Part shown: one piece after another, positions 1 to 7,026 of the stretch | How the letters are laid out: every line of letters begins with the position of its first letter | Numbering within the stretch: the first letter of the stretch is position 1 | Assembly (NCBI RefSeq): GCF_026339935.1 | Contig: NZ_JAPEPX010000001.1 | Span: 1,470,501 to 1,534,500, forward strand | DNA: 64,000 nt | Direction: 5' to 3' | Origin: Streptomyces sp. NBC_01551 | GTDB taxonomy: Bacteria > Actinomycetota > Actinomycetes > Streptomycetales > Streptomycetaceae | The notes under the pieces: model-generated | What the model saw: only the letters and a program-made list of their open reading frames with translations | Databases searched by the model: none | Told to the model about the DNA's origin: nothing | Made by a program: the position numbers and the translations under genes

Positions 1-1088
1 CCGCCCGTGCGCTCCAGCTCGTGCAGCAGGGTGGTCATCAGCTTGACGCCGGTCGCTCCCAGGGGGTGGCCCAGGGCGATGGCGCCGCCGTTGACGTTGA
101 CCCGCTCCGGGTCCGCGCCCGTCTCCTTCAGCCAGGCCAGGACGACCGGGGCGAACGCCTCGTTGATCTCGACGAGGTCGATGTCGGCCAGGGACATGCC
201 GGTCTTCTTCAGGGCGTACGCCGTCGCGGGGATCGGCGCGGACAGCATCCGGATCGGGTCCTCGCCCCGTACCGACAGGTGGTGGATGCGGGCCCTGGGG
301 GTCAGCCCGTGCTCCCGTACCGCCCGCTCGGAGGCGATCAGCATCGCCGCCGCCCCGTCGGAGACCTGCGAGGAGACGGCCGCGGTGATGGTGCCGCCCT
401 CCACGACGGGCCGCAGGCCCGCCATCTTCTCCAGGGTCGTGTCCCGGCGGGGCCCCTCGTCGACGGTCACGTCCCCGTACGCGACGGTCTCGCGGCCGAA
501 ACGGCCCTCGTCGATCGCCCTGACCGCCCTCTGGTGCGAGCGCAGCGCGAACTCCTCCATGTCGCGCCGGCTGATGCCCCACTTCGCGGCGATGAGCTGC
601 GCGCCGTGGAACTGGTTGACGGGCGCGTCCCCGTAGCGGGCGCGCCAGCCCTCGGATCCGGCGTAGGGCCCCTCGGTGAGGCCGAGCGGCTCGGCCGCCT
701 GCCGGGAGGCGAAGGCGATCGGGATCATCGACATGTTCTGCGTCCCGCCCGCGACGACCAGGTCCTGCGTCCCGGAGAGGACGCCCTGGGCGGCGAAGTG
801 CACGGCCTGCTGGGAGGAGCCGCACTGCCGGTCGACGGTGACTCCCGGCACCTCCTCGGGCAGCCCGGCCGCCAGCCACGCGGTGCGCGCGATGTCGCCG
901 GCCTGCGGGCCGACGGTGTCCAGGCAGCCGAAGACGACGTCCTCCACCGCGGCCGGGTCCACCCCGGAGCGGGCGACGAGGGCTCCCAGGACGTGTGCCC
1001 CGAGGTCGGCGGGGTGGACGCGGGACAGGCCGCCGCCCCGGCGGCCCACGGGGGTGCGTACCGCGTCGACTATGTAGGCCTCGGGCAT
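1..1088 (-). CDS. fadA6: acetyl-CoA acetyltransferase (thiolase), FadA6-like, C-terminus cut off
   Basis: Thiolase that would cleave a 3-ketoacyl-CoA with free CoA. About 362 codons are visible and no stop is reached before the window edge; the family is usually 380-400 aa. The nucleophile is Cys89 in DRQCGSSQQ. The His-bearing NEAF loop and GHPLGATG motif follow near the cut end, but the second catalytic Cys near the C-terminus lies outside. The ATG at 1088 follows a GAGGAG ribosome site and sits 23 nt after the TetR gene, so the two are probably co-transcribed. The neighbours (KstR2-like, IpdF-like, FadE-like) suggest it is FadA6, which acts late in steroid C/D-ring breakdown. That pathway assignment is inference from context; the thiolase call itself is secure. 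Confidence 0.85.
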   Translation of the reverse strand, partial: MPEAYIVDAVRTPVGRRGGGLSRVHPADLGAHVLGALVARSGVDPAAVEDVVFGCLDTVGPQAGDIARTAWLAAGLPEEVPGVTVDRQCGSSQQAVHFAAQGVLSGTQDLVVAGGTQNMSMIPIAFASRQAAEPLGLTEGPYAGSEGWRARYGDAPVNQFHGAQLIAAKWGISRRDMEEFALRSHQRAVRAIDEGRFGRETVAYGDVTVDEGPRRDTTLEKMAGLRPVVEGGTITAAVSSQVSDGAAAMLIASERAVREHGLTPRARIHHLSVRGEDPIRMLSAPIPATAYALKKTGMSLADIDLVEINEAFAPVVLAWLKETGADPERVNVNGGAIALGHPLGATGVKLMTTLLHELERTG

Positions 1089-1111
1089 CGGGACTCCTCA
1101 GATCGGTCGGG

Positions 1112-1726
1112 TCAGCTGCGTACGGCGATCCCGTCCAGCACCATCGACAGGTACTGCCGGGCGATCTCCTCGGGGCTGTGCTGTCCGCCCGGCCGGTACC
1201 AGGACGCCGCGACCCACACCGTGTCGCGCACGAAGCGGTAGGTGAGGCGGATGTCCAGGTCGGCCCGGAAGACCTTGGCGGCGACCCCCCGCTCCAGCGT
1301 CCCCAGCCAGGCCTTCTCGAACTTCTGCTGCGAGTCGGAGAGGTAGTGGAAGCGGGGCTGCGCGGACAGGTGCCGGGACTCCTTCTGGTAGATCGCGACG
1401 GCGGCGCGGTGCCGGTCGATCTCCCGGAACGATTCGGTGACGAGGGCCTCGATGGTCTCCCGGGGGCCGAGACCGGCGGCGAGGACGGTGTCGTACCCCT
1501 CCCACAGCTCGGTCAGGAAGGCCGAGAGGATCTCGTCGAGCATCGATTCCTTGGAATCGAAGTGGTAGTACAGGCTGCCGGCGAGCATCCCGGCGGCGTC
1601 GGCGATCTTGCGGACGGTGGTGGCGTTGTAGCCCTGCGCGGCGAAGACCTCGGCGGCGACGGCAAGGAGTTCGCGGCGGCGCTCGGGGGAGGCCGTCACC
1701 TGGGTTTTCTTCTTGTTCGTTGGCAC
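1112..1726 (-). CDS. kstR2: TetR-family repressor, KstR2-like
   Basis: 204-aa TetR regulator. The N-terminal helix-turn-helix spans about residues 14-60 and ends in GSLYYHF. The ligand domain carries YQKESRHLSAQPRF, YRFVRDTVWV and WYRPGG, which closely match what I remember of M. tuberculosis KstR2 (YQDEAQRLASQPRF, YRFIRDTTWV, WYRPGG). KstR2 represses genes for breakdown of the HIP propionate left after steroid A/B-ring removal and is released by HIP-CoA. The start is GTG at 1726; the ATG at 1734 is out of frame. The gene lies 15 nt after the SDR gene and 23 nt before the thiolase, so it is autoregulated if the operator at 2544-2563 is used. Confidence 0.85.
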   Translation of the reverse strand: MPTNKKKTQVTASPERRRELLAVAAEVFAAQGYNATTVRKIADAAGMLAGSLYYHFDSKESMLDEILSAFLTELWEGYDTVLAAGLGPRETIEALVTESFREIDRHRAAVAIYQKESRHLSAQPRFHYLSDSQQKFEKAWLGTLERGVAAKVFRADLDIRLTYRFVRDTVWVAASWYRPGGQHSPEEIARQYLSMVLDGIAVRS

Positions 1727-1741
1727 GCGCCCATTCTGTGC

Positions 1742-2530
1742 CTACGCGTGCTGGCTGCTGACCGAAACGGTCTCGCCCGTCATGTACGACGAGTAGCCGC
1801 TGGCCAGGAACACGATGACGTTGGCGACCTCCCAGGGCTCGGCGTACCGGCCGAAGGCCTCGCGGGCCGTCAGCTCGGCCAGCAGCTCCTCGCTGGTGAC
1901 CTTCACCAGGTGCGGGTGCATGGCCAGGCTCGGGGCGACCGCGTTGATCCGTACGCCGAACCCGGCGGCCTCCAGTGCCGCGCAGCGGGTCAGGGCCATC
2001 ACCCCGGCCTTGGCGGCGGCGTAGTGGGCCTGGCCCGTCTGGGCGCGCCAGCCGACGACGGAGGCGTTGTTGACGACGACGCCGCGGCGGCCGGTGGCGT
2101 GGAAGGACCGCAGGGCGGCGCGGGTGCAGCGGAAGGTGCCGTTCAGGGTGACGTCGAGGACCCGGCCCCACTGCTCGTCGGTCATGTCGACGAGGGCGGC
2201 GGTGCCGCCGAGTCCGGCGTTGTTGACGACGACGTCCAGGCCGCCGTGGGTCTGCTCGGCGCGCGCGAACAGGGCCCGGACCTGCTCCTCGTCCGTCACG
2301 TCGCAGGGCAGGGAGGAGATCCGCCGCGCCCCGAACTCGGCGGCGAGGGCCTCCTCGCTCTCCTTCAGCCGGCGGGCGTGCGCATCGCTGATCAGGATGC
2401 GGGCGCCCTCCTCCAGGAAGCGGCGGGCGGTGGCCCCGCCGATGCCGGCTCCGGCGGCGGCGGTGATGACGGCGGTGCGGCCTTGGAGCAGCCCGTGGCC
2501 CGGCACGTAGTCGGGGGTGTTCATGCCCAT
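1742..2530 (-). CDS. ipdF: short-chain dehydrogenase/reductase, IpdF-like
   Basis: 262-aa classical SDR with an NAD(P)-binding TAAAGAGIGG around residues 23-32, NNAG near 103 and the catalytic triad Ser157, Tyr170, Lys174. The stretches SVVGWRAQ, HYAAAKAGVMALTRC, EAFGRYAEPWEV and YSSYMTGE strongly recall M. tuberculosis Rv3559c (IpdF), which oxidises a hydroxylated HIP-CoA intermediate in steroid ring C/D degradation. First gene of the leftward operon SDR-TetR-thiolase. The ATG at 2530 has a TAACGT box exactly 6 nt upstream, so the transcript is probably leaderless; an in-frame ATG at 2524 is possible. Orthology is from remembered sequence and gene order, not a search. Confidence 0.8.
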   Translation of the reverse strand: MGMNTPDYVPGHGLLQGRTAVITAAAGAGIGGATARRFLEEGARILISDAHARRLKESEEALAAEFGARRISSLPCDVTDEEQVRALFARAEQTHGGLDVVVNNAGLGGTAALVDMTDEQWGRVLDVTLNGTFRCTRAALRSFHATGRRGVVVNNASVVGWRAQTGQAHYAAAKAGVMALTRCAALEAAGFGVRINAVAPSLAMHPHLVKVTSEELLAELTAREAFGRYAEPWEVANVIVFLASGYSSYMTGETVSVSSQHA

Positions 2531-2536
2531 GGCGGT

Positions 2537-2542
2537 ACGTTA
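2537..2542 (-). promoter_or_regulatory. -10 box of the SDR/TetR/thiolase operon (leaderless)
   Basis: TAACGT read on the minus strand fits the actinobacterial TANNNT -10 pattern and lies 6 nt before the ATG at 2530, the spacing seen for leaderless mRNAs. The adjoining palindrome at 2544-2563 would cover the region just upstream of it. Confidence 0.5.
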
Positions 2543-2543
2543 A

Positions 2544-2563
2544 CCTACCAAACACTTGTTAGG
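2544..2563. promoter_or_regulatory. KstR2-type operator in the divergent promoter
   Basis: CCTACCAAACACTTGTTAGG is a near-perfect inverted repeat. Its core ACCAAACACTTGTT (2547-2560) matches the mycobacterial KstR2 motif AnCAAGnnCTTGnT at every fixed position except one (A instead of G at the sixth). It lies between the divergent SDR operon (start 2530) and acyl-CoA dehydrogenase pair (start 2618), where one bound repressor dimer could control both arms. The sequence match is direct; binding by the TetR protein encoded at 1112-1726 is inferred. Confidence 0.75.
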
Positions 2564-2617
2564 GAACACCTGCCGGGGAACCCGCGAGAGGGCCCCCGCG
2601 ACGGAGGCGAGCGGCTG

Positions 2618-3763
2618 ATGGACCTGACCCACGCACCGGAGGTGGAGGCCTTCCGAGCCGAGGCGCGCGCCTGGCTCGCCGGCCACGTCCCGGCTGCTCC
2701 CCTCCCCTCCCTGGAGACGGCCGAGGGCTTCGCGGCGCACCGGGAGTGGGAGGCGCTGCTGCACGCGGACCGCTGGTCGGCGGTGTCCTGGCCCGAGGAG
2801 TACGGGGGCCGGGGCGCGGACATCGAGCGCTGGCTGGTCTTCGAGGAGGAGTACTGGGCGGCGGGCGCGCCCGGACGGGTCTCGCAGAACGGCATCAGCC
2901 TGCTGGCCCCGACCCTGTTCGACCACGCGACGCCTCAGCAGCGGGCGCTGGTGCTGCCGTCGATGGCGAGCGGCGAGGTGATCTGGGCGCAGGCCTGGTC
3001 GGAGCCGGAGTCGGGGTCGGACCTGGCCTCGCTGGCGTCGCGGGCGGTGCGCACGGAGGGCGGCTGGCTGCTGTCCGGGCAGAAGACCTGGTCCTCGCGG
3101 GCGGCGTTCGCGGACCGGGCCTTCGGGATCTTCCGCACGGACCCGGCGGCCGCGAAGCCGCACCAGGGGCTGACGTACCTGATGTTCGACCTGCGGGCGC
3201 CGGGGGTGACGGTGCGGCCCATCGGGCGCCTCGACGGGAAGCCGGCCTTCGCGGAGCTGTTCCTGGACGAGGTCTTCGTACCGGACGAGGACGTCATCGG
3301 GGAGCCGGGGCAGGGCTGGCGGATCGCGATGTCGACGACGGGCAACGAGCGGGGGCTGACGCTCCGCTCGCCGGGGCGGTTCCTGGCGGCCGCGGACCGG
3401 CTGGTCGCGCTGTGGCGGTCGGCCGGGGATCCGGCGGACACCGCGCTGCGCGACCGGGTGGCGGACGCGGTGGTGGGGGCGCGCGCGTACGAGCTGTTCA
3501 CCTGGGCGAACGCGTCCCGGTTCGCGGCGGGCGAGAGCATCGGCGCGGAGTCCAGCCTGAACAAGGTGTTCTGGTCGCAGTACGACATCGCGCTGCACGA
3601 GACGGCGCTGGACCTGCTGGGCGCGGACGCGGAGCTGGCGGAGGGCGCCTGGGCGGAGCCGTGGGTGTTCTCGCTGGCCGGGCCGATCTACGCGGGCACG
3701 AACGAGATCCAGCGCGACATCATCGCCGAGCGGCTGCTCGGCCTGCCGAAGGGGCGCCGCTGA
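2618..3763 (+). CDS. acyl-CoA dehydrogenase, FadE31-like (large partner)
   Basis: 381-aa flavin acyl-CoA dehydrogenase. It carries the FAD/substrate motif WAQAWSEPESGSDLAS in the middle and the C-terminal GTNEIQRDIIAERLLGLP. The usual catalytic Glu of YEGTNEIQR is replaced by Ala (IYAGTNEIQR), as in steroid-degrading FadE enzymes that form alpha2-beta2 heterotetramers with a base at another position or in the partner. The ATG at 2618 follows GGAGG by about 9 nt; longer in-frame extensions upstream are antisense to the SDR gene. The stop overlaps the start of the next dehydrogenase (TGATG), a sign of coupled expression. It probably dehydrogenates a HIP-derived CoA ester. Confidence 0.85.
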   Translation: MDLTHAPEVEAFRAEARAWLAGHVPAAPLPSLETAEGFAAHREWEALLHADRWSAVSWPEEYGGRGADIERWLVFEEEYWAAGAPGRVSQNGISLLAPTLFDHATPQQRALVLPSMASGEVIWAQAWSEPESGSDLASLASRAVRTEGGWLLSGQKTWSSRAAFADRAFGIFRTDPAAAKPHQGLTYLMFDLRAPGVTVRPIGRLDGKPAFAELFLDEVFVPDEDVIGEPGQGWRIAMSTTGNERGLTLRSPGRFLAAADRLVALWRSAGDPADTALRDRVADAVVGARAYELFTWANASRFAAGESIGAESSLNKVFWSQYDIALHETALDLLGADAELAEGAWAEPWVFSLAGPIYAGTNEIQRDIIAERLLGLPKGRR

Positions 3764-4746
3764 TGCGATTCCTGCTGACGGAGGAGCAGTGCGACTTCGC
3801 GCGGAGCGTGCGGGGGCTGCTGGCGGCGGCGCAGGTGCCGGCGGCGGTACGGGCCTGGTCGGCCGGGGACCACGGGCCGGGGCGGGCGGTGTGGGGGCGG
3901 CTGGCGCGGACGGGCCTGTTCGCGCTCGCGGCCGACGAGGCGTACGGGGGCGCGGGGCCGGGTCCGCTCCCGGTGGAGCTGGCGGTCGCGTTCGTGGAGC
4001 TGGGGCGGGCGGGGATGCCGGGGCCGGTGGTGGAGACGGCGGCGGCGTGCGTGCTGCTGGGGCGGCTGGGGGACGAGGAGGCGGCGAAACGCTTCGTGCC
4101 GGGGCTGGCGGTCGGCGAGGCGGTGGCCACGCTGACGCTGCCGGGCGGGAGTCCGTACGCGCTCGACGCGGACGCGGCGACGTACTGCCTGACGGTGTCG
4201 GAGGCCGGGGAGCTGCGGTTGGCGCAGGCCGGCGCGGTGATCGCCTCCCTGGACCCGGCGCGCCGGCTGTCCGCTCCGTCGGCTACGGGCCCCGCGCTGG
4301 CGGCGGGCCCGGCGGTCTCGGCGGCGGCGCGGACGGCACTCGGCTGGGCCCGGCTCCTGACGGCGGCGCAGTGCCTCGGCACCGGGGAGGCGCTGCTGGC
4401 GCGAACGGTGGCGTACGCGAAGCAGCGCACCCAGTTCGGCACCCCGATCGGCTCCTTCCAGGCGGTCAAGCACCGCCTGGCGGACACGCTCCTCGCGCTG
4501 GAGTTCGCCCGCCCCCTGCTCTTCGCCGCGGCCCTGTCCCTGGACCCGGGCGAGATCGCGGCCGCGAAGCTCGCGACGGGCGAGGCGGCGTACGCGGCGG
4601 CCCTGACCGCGCTCCAGCTGCACGGCGCGGTCGGCTACACGGAGGAACTGGACCTCTCGCTGTGGCTGCGCAAGGCCCGCCCGCTCCGGGACGCGTGGGG
4701 CACCCCGGCGGCCTGCCGGGCCGCGGTGCTGGCGGCTCGGCGGTAG
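3763..4746 (+). CDS. acyl-CoA dehydrogenase, short FadE32/33-like partner subunit
   Basis: 327 aa, shorter than a typical 380-aa acyl-CoA dehydrogenase, as for the small subunits FadE32/FadE33 of mycobacterial steroid catabolism. The C-terminal helical domain is recognisable from RTQFGTPIGSFQAVKHRLAD and LQLHGAVGYTEELDLSLWLRKA, while the N-terminal and middle domains are divergent. The ATG at 3763 overlaps the stop of the preceding dehydrogenase, which suggests co-translation and heterotetramer assembly. It ends 9 bp from the convergent methyltransferase. The exact acyl substrate cannot be read from the sequence. Confidence 0.8.
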   Translation: MRFLLTEEQCDFARSVRGLLAAAQVPAAVRAWSAGDHGPGRAVWGRLARTGLFALAADEAYGGAGPGPLPVELAVAFVELGRAGMPGPVVETAAACVLLGRLGDEEAAKRFVPGLAVGEAVATLTLPGGSPYALDADAATYCLTVSEAGELRLAQAGAVIASLDPARRLSAPSATGPALAAGPAVSAAARTALGWARLLTAAQCLGTGEALLARTVAYAKQRTQFGTPIGSFQAVKHRLADTLLALEFARPLLFAAALSLDPGEIAAAKLATGEAAYAAALTALQLHGAVGYTEELDLSLWLRKARPLRDAWGTPAACRAAVLAARR

Positions 4747-4755
4747 CGCCGTTGC

Positions 4756-5502
4756 CTAGGGGACGGCGACGTGGAGGGAGACGACGTAGGGCTCCTCGAC
4801 CGTCCCGTCGGGGAAGAGGGGGGCCAGGCGGGCCCGCTCGGCCCGGAGGAAGGCGCTGGTGCCGGGCTCGCCGAGGAGGAGGAAGGCGGAGTGGCTGGCG
4901 AGGTTGGCGAGGTGGTCGTCGAGGGGGATGCGGCGGGACCAGGCGACGGTGCGGGTGGTGAAGCCGGAGCCGATGCCCTGGGGAAGGGTACGGAAACCGA
5001 CTCCGTCGGCCGGGTCGTCGAAGAGGGCCCGGAGCCGGGCGTCCTGATCGGCGACCCAGCCGACGGACGCGTCGATGTCGTTCCACCAGATGGCGAGCGC
5101 GCCGCCGGGACGCAGCACGCGGCGGGCCTCGGGGACCGAGCGGGCGGGGTCGGTCCAGTGCCAGGCCTGGGCGTACGTGAGGAGGTCGAACCCGCCGGTG
5201 ACGAGCGGCAGCCGGTCTCCGTCACCGCGGACGAGCGGGATCCGGGGGTGCGCCCGGCGGAACTCGGCGGCCATCCCGTCGCCCGGCTCGACGGCGACCA
5301 CCCGCGCCCCCCGGGCGTGCAACGGCCCGGTCGCGATCCCGGTCCCCGCCCCCACGTCCGCGACCCGCGCCCCGTCGAGCGGCCGCCCGGTGAGCTCCTC
5401 GACGGCGTCGAACAGCCCGTCGGGGTACCCGGGCCGATACGCGGCGTACAACGCGGCTGCGGAATCGAAGGACCGCGCCCGTGCGCGGGGAGTAGAGGTC
5501 AC
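4756..5502 (-). CDS. class I SAM-dependent methyltransferase
   Basis: 248-aa methyltransferase-fold protein. Motif I is VADVGAGTGIATG at residues 47-59, followed by VVAVEPGDGM, an acidic motif II and the AQAWHWTDP loop seen in the UbiE/TAM-like Methyltransf_11 family. The RSFDSAAALYAAYRPGYPDGLFD N-terminal region is typical of streptomycete members. I chose the GTG at 5502 because the region further upstream has no family resemblance and overlaps the small gene at 5561-5740. There is no clear Shine-Dalgarno site. The methyl acceptor is unknown. Confidence 0.8.
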   Translation of the reverse strand: MTSTPRARARSFDSAAALYAAYRPGYPDGLFDAVEELTGRPLDGARVADVGAGTGIATGPLHARGARVVAVEPGDGMAAEFRRAHPRIPLVRGDGDRLPLVTGGFDLLTYAQAWHWTDPARSVPEARRVLRPGGALAIWWNDIDASVGWVADQDARLRALFDDPADGVGFRTLPQGIGSGFTTRTVAWSRRIPLDDHLANLASHSAFLLLGEPGTSAFLRAERARLAPLFPDGTVEEPYVVSLHVAVP

Positions 5503-5560
5503 GCCGCCATTCTTTTCGATCACGGGGCGGGATCCAACGGTTCGGGGGCCCCTCTCCACG

Positions 5561-5740
5561 TCAGGGGTGGAACTCCCGGACCACTTCGATGCGGCCCACG
5601 ATGTGGGCGTTGAACTCGGGCAGTTCCTCCGCCGGGACCCACAGCTCAAGGATCGTCTCCCCACCCGCCTGCTGGACCAGCTCCAGTTCCACCGGCCCCG
5701 TCGGGCGCCACAGCGTCGTCGTCATGGGAGTTGCGGGCAT
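5561..5740 (-). CDS. small conserved hypothetical protein, possibly internally deleted
   Basis: A 59-aa reading frame from the ATG at 5740, or 54 aa from the ATG at 5725. The N-terminus TTTLWRPTGPVELELV and C-terminus ELWVPAEELPEFNAHIVG resemble the two ends of a roughly 110-aa streptomycete family of unknown function that I remember as LWRPTG...ELWVPAEEL..FN.HIVG. The middle (an aromatic PPR-LP-QPIFYPVLN region) is absent, so this may be an in-frame deletion derivative. It lies upstream of the methyltransferase in the same direction. No function can be assigned. Confidence 0.55.
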   Translation of the reverse strand: MPATPMTTTLWRPTGPVELELVQQAGGETILELWVPAEELPEFNAHIVGRIEVVREFHP

Positions 5741-5749
5741 GGGGAGACC

Positions 5750-6061
5750 CTAGCCGCCCCGCGAGTGCCGGATCAGGGTGCCCGTCTGGATCACCAGCAG
5801 GGCCACGACACCCGCCGCCGGCACGGAATCGGTCGCGTCCCAGGCCATCGCGCCCAGCCACGCCACGCCCACCGCCGCGAACGCGACCAGGAAGCGCGGC
5901 ACGAACTCGGCGTCCGTGCCGTGCAGTACGCCCGAGCCGACGACGAAGACGGCCAGCAGGACCGGGATCCAGGGCGCCGGGTCCGGGCTCCGCAGGAGGT
6001 ACGCGGCGCCGGACTCCACCGCCAGGACGAGGAGGTTGCGGAGCAACATGGACATGAGCAC
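5750..6061 (-). CDS. small integral membrane protein (hypothetical)
   Basis: Up to 103 aa, from GTG at 6061 or ATG at 6055. Three to four hydrophobic segments are visible: LLVLAVESGAAYLL, PWIPVLLAVFVVGSGVL, FLVAFAAVGVAWLGAMAW and PAAGVVALLVIQTG. These fit a YndM/DUF2568-like small membrane protein, but I cannot name a family with certainty. It lies 9 nt upstream of the 59-aa gene at 5561-5740 on the same strand, and the tRNA-like element follows its 5' end on the other strand. Function unknown. Confidence 0.6.
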   Translation of the reverse strand: MLMSMLLRNLLVLAVESGAAYLLRSPDPAPWIPVLLAVFVVGSGVLHGTDAEFVPRFLVAFAAVGVAWLGAMAWDATDSVPAAGVVALLVIQTGTLIRHSRGG

Positions 6062-6094
6062 ATCATGCCCGGCACGCCCTGGGCTTGATCACAA

Positions 6095-6172
6095 GGGTGG
6101 GGTCGTAGCACAGAGGCAGTGCGCCTACACAGCATGGAGGAGGACGCCGGTTCGAATCCGGCCGCCCACCCC
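6095..6172 (+). tRNA. tRNA-like element, atypical or degenerate
   Basis: The T arm is canonical: GCCGG-TTCGAAT-CCGGC at 6146-6162. A D arm GCAC-AGAGGCA-GTGC occupies 6108-6122. GGGTGGG (6095-6101) pairs perfectly with CCCACCC (6165-6171). Unusual points: GT is unpaired on the 5' side and an extra CG/CG pair lies between the acceptor and T stems; the presumed anticodon stem CCTAC/GGAGG has a mismatch; its loop ACAGCAT has C instead of U at position 33 (apparent anticodon AGC); and no CCA is encoded. It could be a decayed tRNA, a tRNA-like RNA, or a noncanonical tRNA that scanners label undetermined. Confidence 0.5.
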
Positions 6173-6191
6173 CTTGAGCCCGGCCGCACCG

Positions 6192-6920
6192 CTAGCGCGC
6201 CGTCATCCCCCCGTCGACCGCGAACTCCGCCCCCGTCACGTACGCGGACGCGTCGGCGCACAGGAACAGCACCAGCTGCCCCACCTCCTCCGGCCGCCCC
6301 ATCCGCCCCAGCGGCACGTGCGACCAGTCCCGTCCCGCGACCGCCTCCGCGACCATCGGGGTGTCGATCGCGCCCGGGTGCACCGAGTTCACCCGGATCC
6401 CGTCGCCCGCCAGGTCCAGCGCCGCCGAGCGGGTCAGGCCGCGCAGGGCGAACTTGGTGGAGCCGTACGCCGCGTGGCCCGGGATGCCGACCAGCCCGGC
6501 CGTGGAGGAGATGTTGACGATCGAGCCGCCTCCGCCGGCCCTCAGCACCGGGGCCACCGCCTGGATGCCGAGGAACGGCCCGAGCAGGTTGACCCGTAGC
6601 AGCGCCTCGAAGTCCTCGGCCGTCTGCTCCTCCACGTGCGCCGTCCGCCACAGCGCCGCGTTGTTGACCAGTGCCGAGACCGTGCCGAAGGCCGACACCG
6701 CCTCCCGCACCACCCCGGCCCAGCTCCGCGCGTCCGCCACGTCGTGCCGTACGTACACACCCTGCGCGCCGAGTTCGGCCGCGACCGCCCGGCCCTCCTC
6801 CTCCCGGATGTCGGTGACGACGACCCGCGCGCCGGCCTCCGCGCACAGCCGGGCCTCGGCCGCGCCCTGGCCGCGCCCGGCTCCGGTGATGACGACGACT
6901 TTTCCGTCCAGTGAGATCAC
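6192..6920 (-). CDS. SDR oxidoreductase, 3-alpha/20-beta-hydroxysteroid dehydrogenase-like
   Basis: 242-aa classical SDR. It has TGAGRGQG at residues 12-19, NNAA near 86-89 and the active-site residues Ser139, Tyr152 and Lys156. GGSIVNISSTAGL, RGLTRSAALDL and IRVNSVHPGAIDTPM resemble the Streptomyces 3-alpha,20-beta-hydroxysteroid dehydrogenase as I remember it. The GTG at 6920 has GGAGG 7 nt upstream and gives a normal family length; a longer frame from 6968 would add an unlikely 16-residue tail. It is divergent from the PadR gene and probably controlled by it. Given the FadA6/KstR2 block 2 kb away, a steroid substrate is plausible but unproven. Confidence 0.8.
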   Translation of the reverse strand: MISLDGKVVVITGAGRGQGAAEARLCAEAGARVVVTDIREEEGRAVAAELGAQGVYVRHDVADARSWAGVVREAVSAFGTVSALVNNAALWRTAHVEEQTAEDFEALLRVNLLGPFLGIQAVAPVLRAGGGGSIVNISSTAGLVGIPGHAAYGSTKFALRGLTRSAALDLAGDGIRVNSVHPGAIDTPMVAEAVAGRDWSHVPLGRMGRPEEVGQLVLFLCADASAYVTGAEFAVDGGMTAR

Positions 6921-7013
6921 GCTCAGACCTCCGGGGTTGTTTTGAACAGGAATATTTCTAGCAGTCATATCCGGAGGAAGGGAACGGCGCCTCGGCGGCC
7001 GGTCGGCCGGTCG

Positions 7014-7019
7014 TAGACT
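7014..7019 (+). promoter_or_regulatory. -10 box of the PadR gene (leaderless)
   Basis: TAGACT fits TANNNT and lies 7 nt before the GTG at 7027, so transcription would start at the initiation codon. The 106-bp spacer to the divergent SDR also has an AT-rich patch near 6940-6970, unusual for this window, that could hold the PadR operator. Confidence 0.55.
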
Positions 7020-7026
7020 GCGCTGC

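Noticed and set aside
995..2617. Upstream extension of the first acyl-CoA dehydrogenase frame
   Set aside because: It is antisense to the TetR and SDR genes; the ATG at 2618 has a good ribosome site and begins the family N-terminus.
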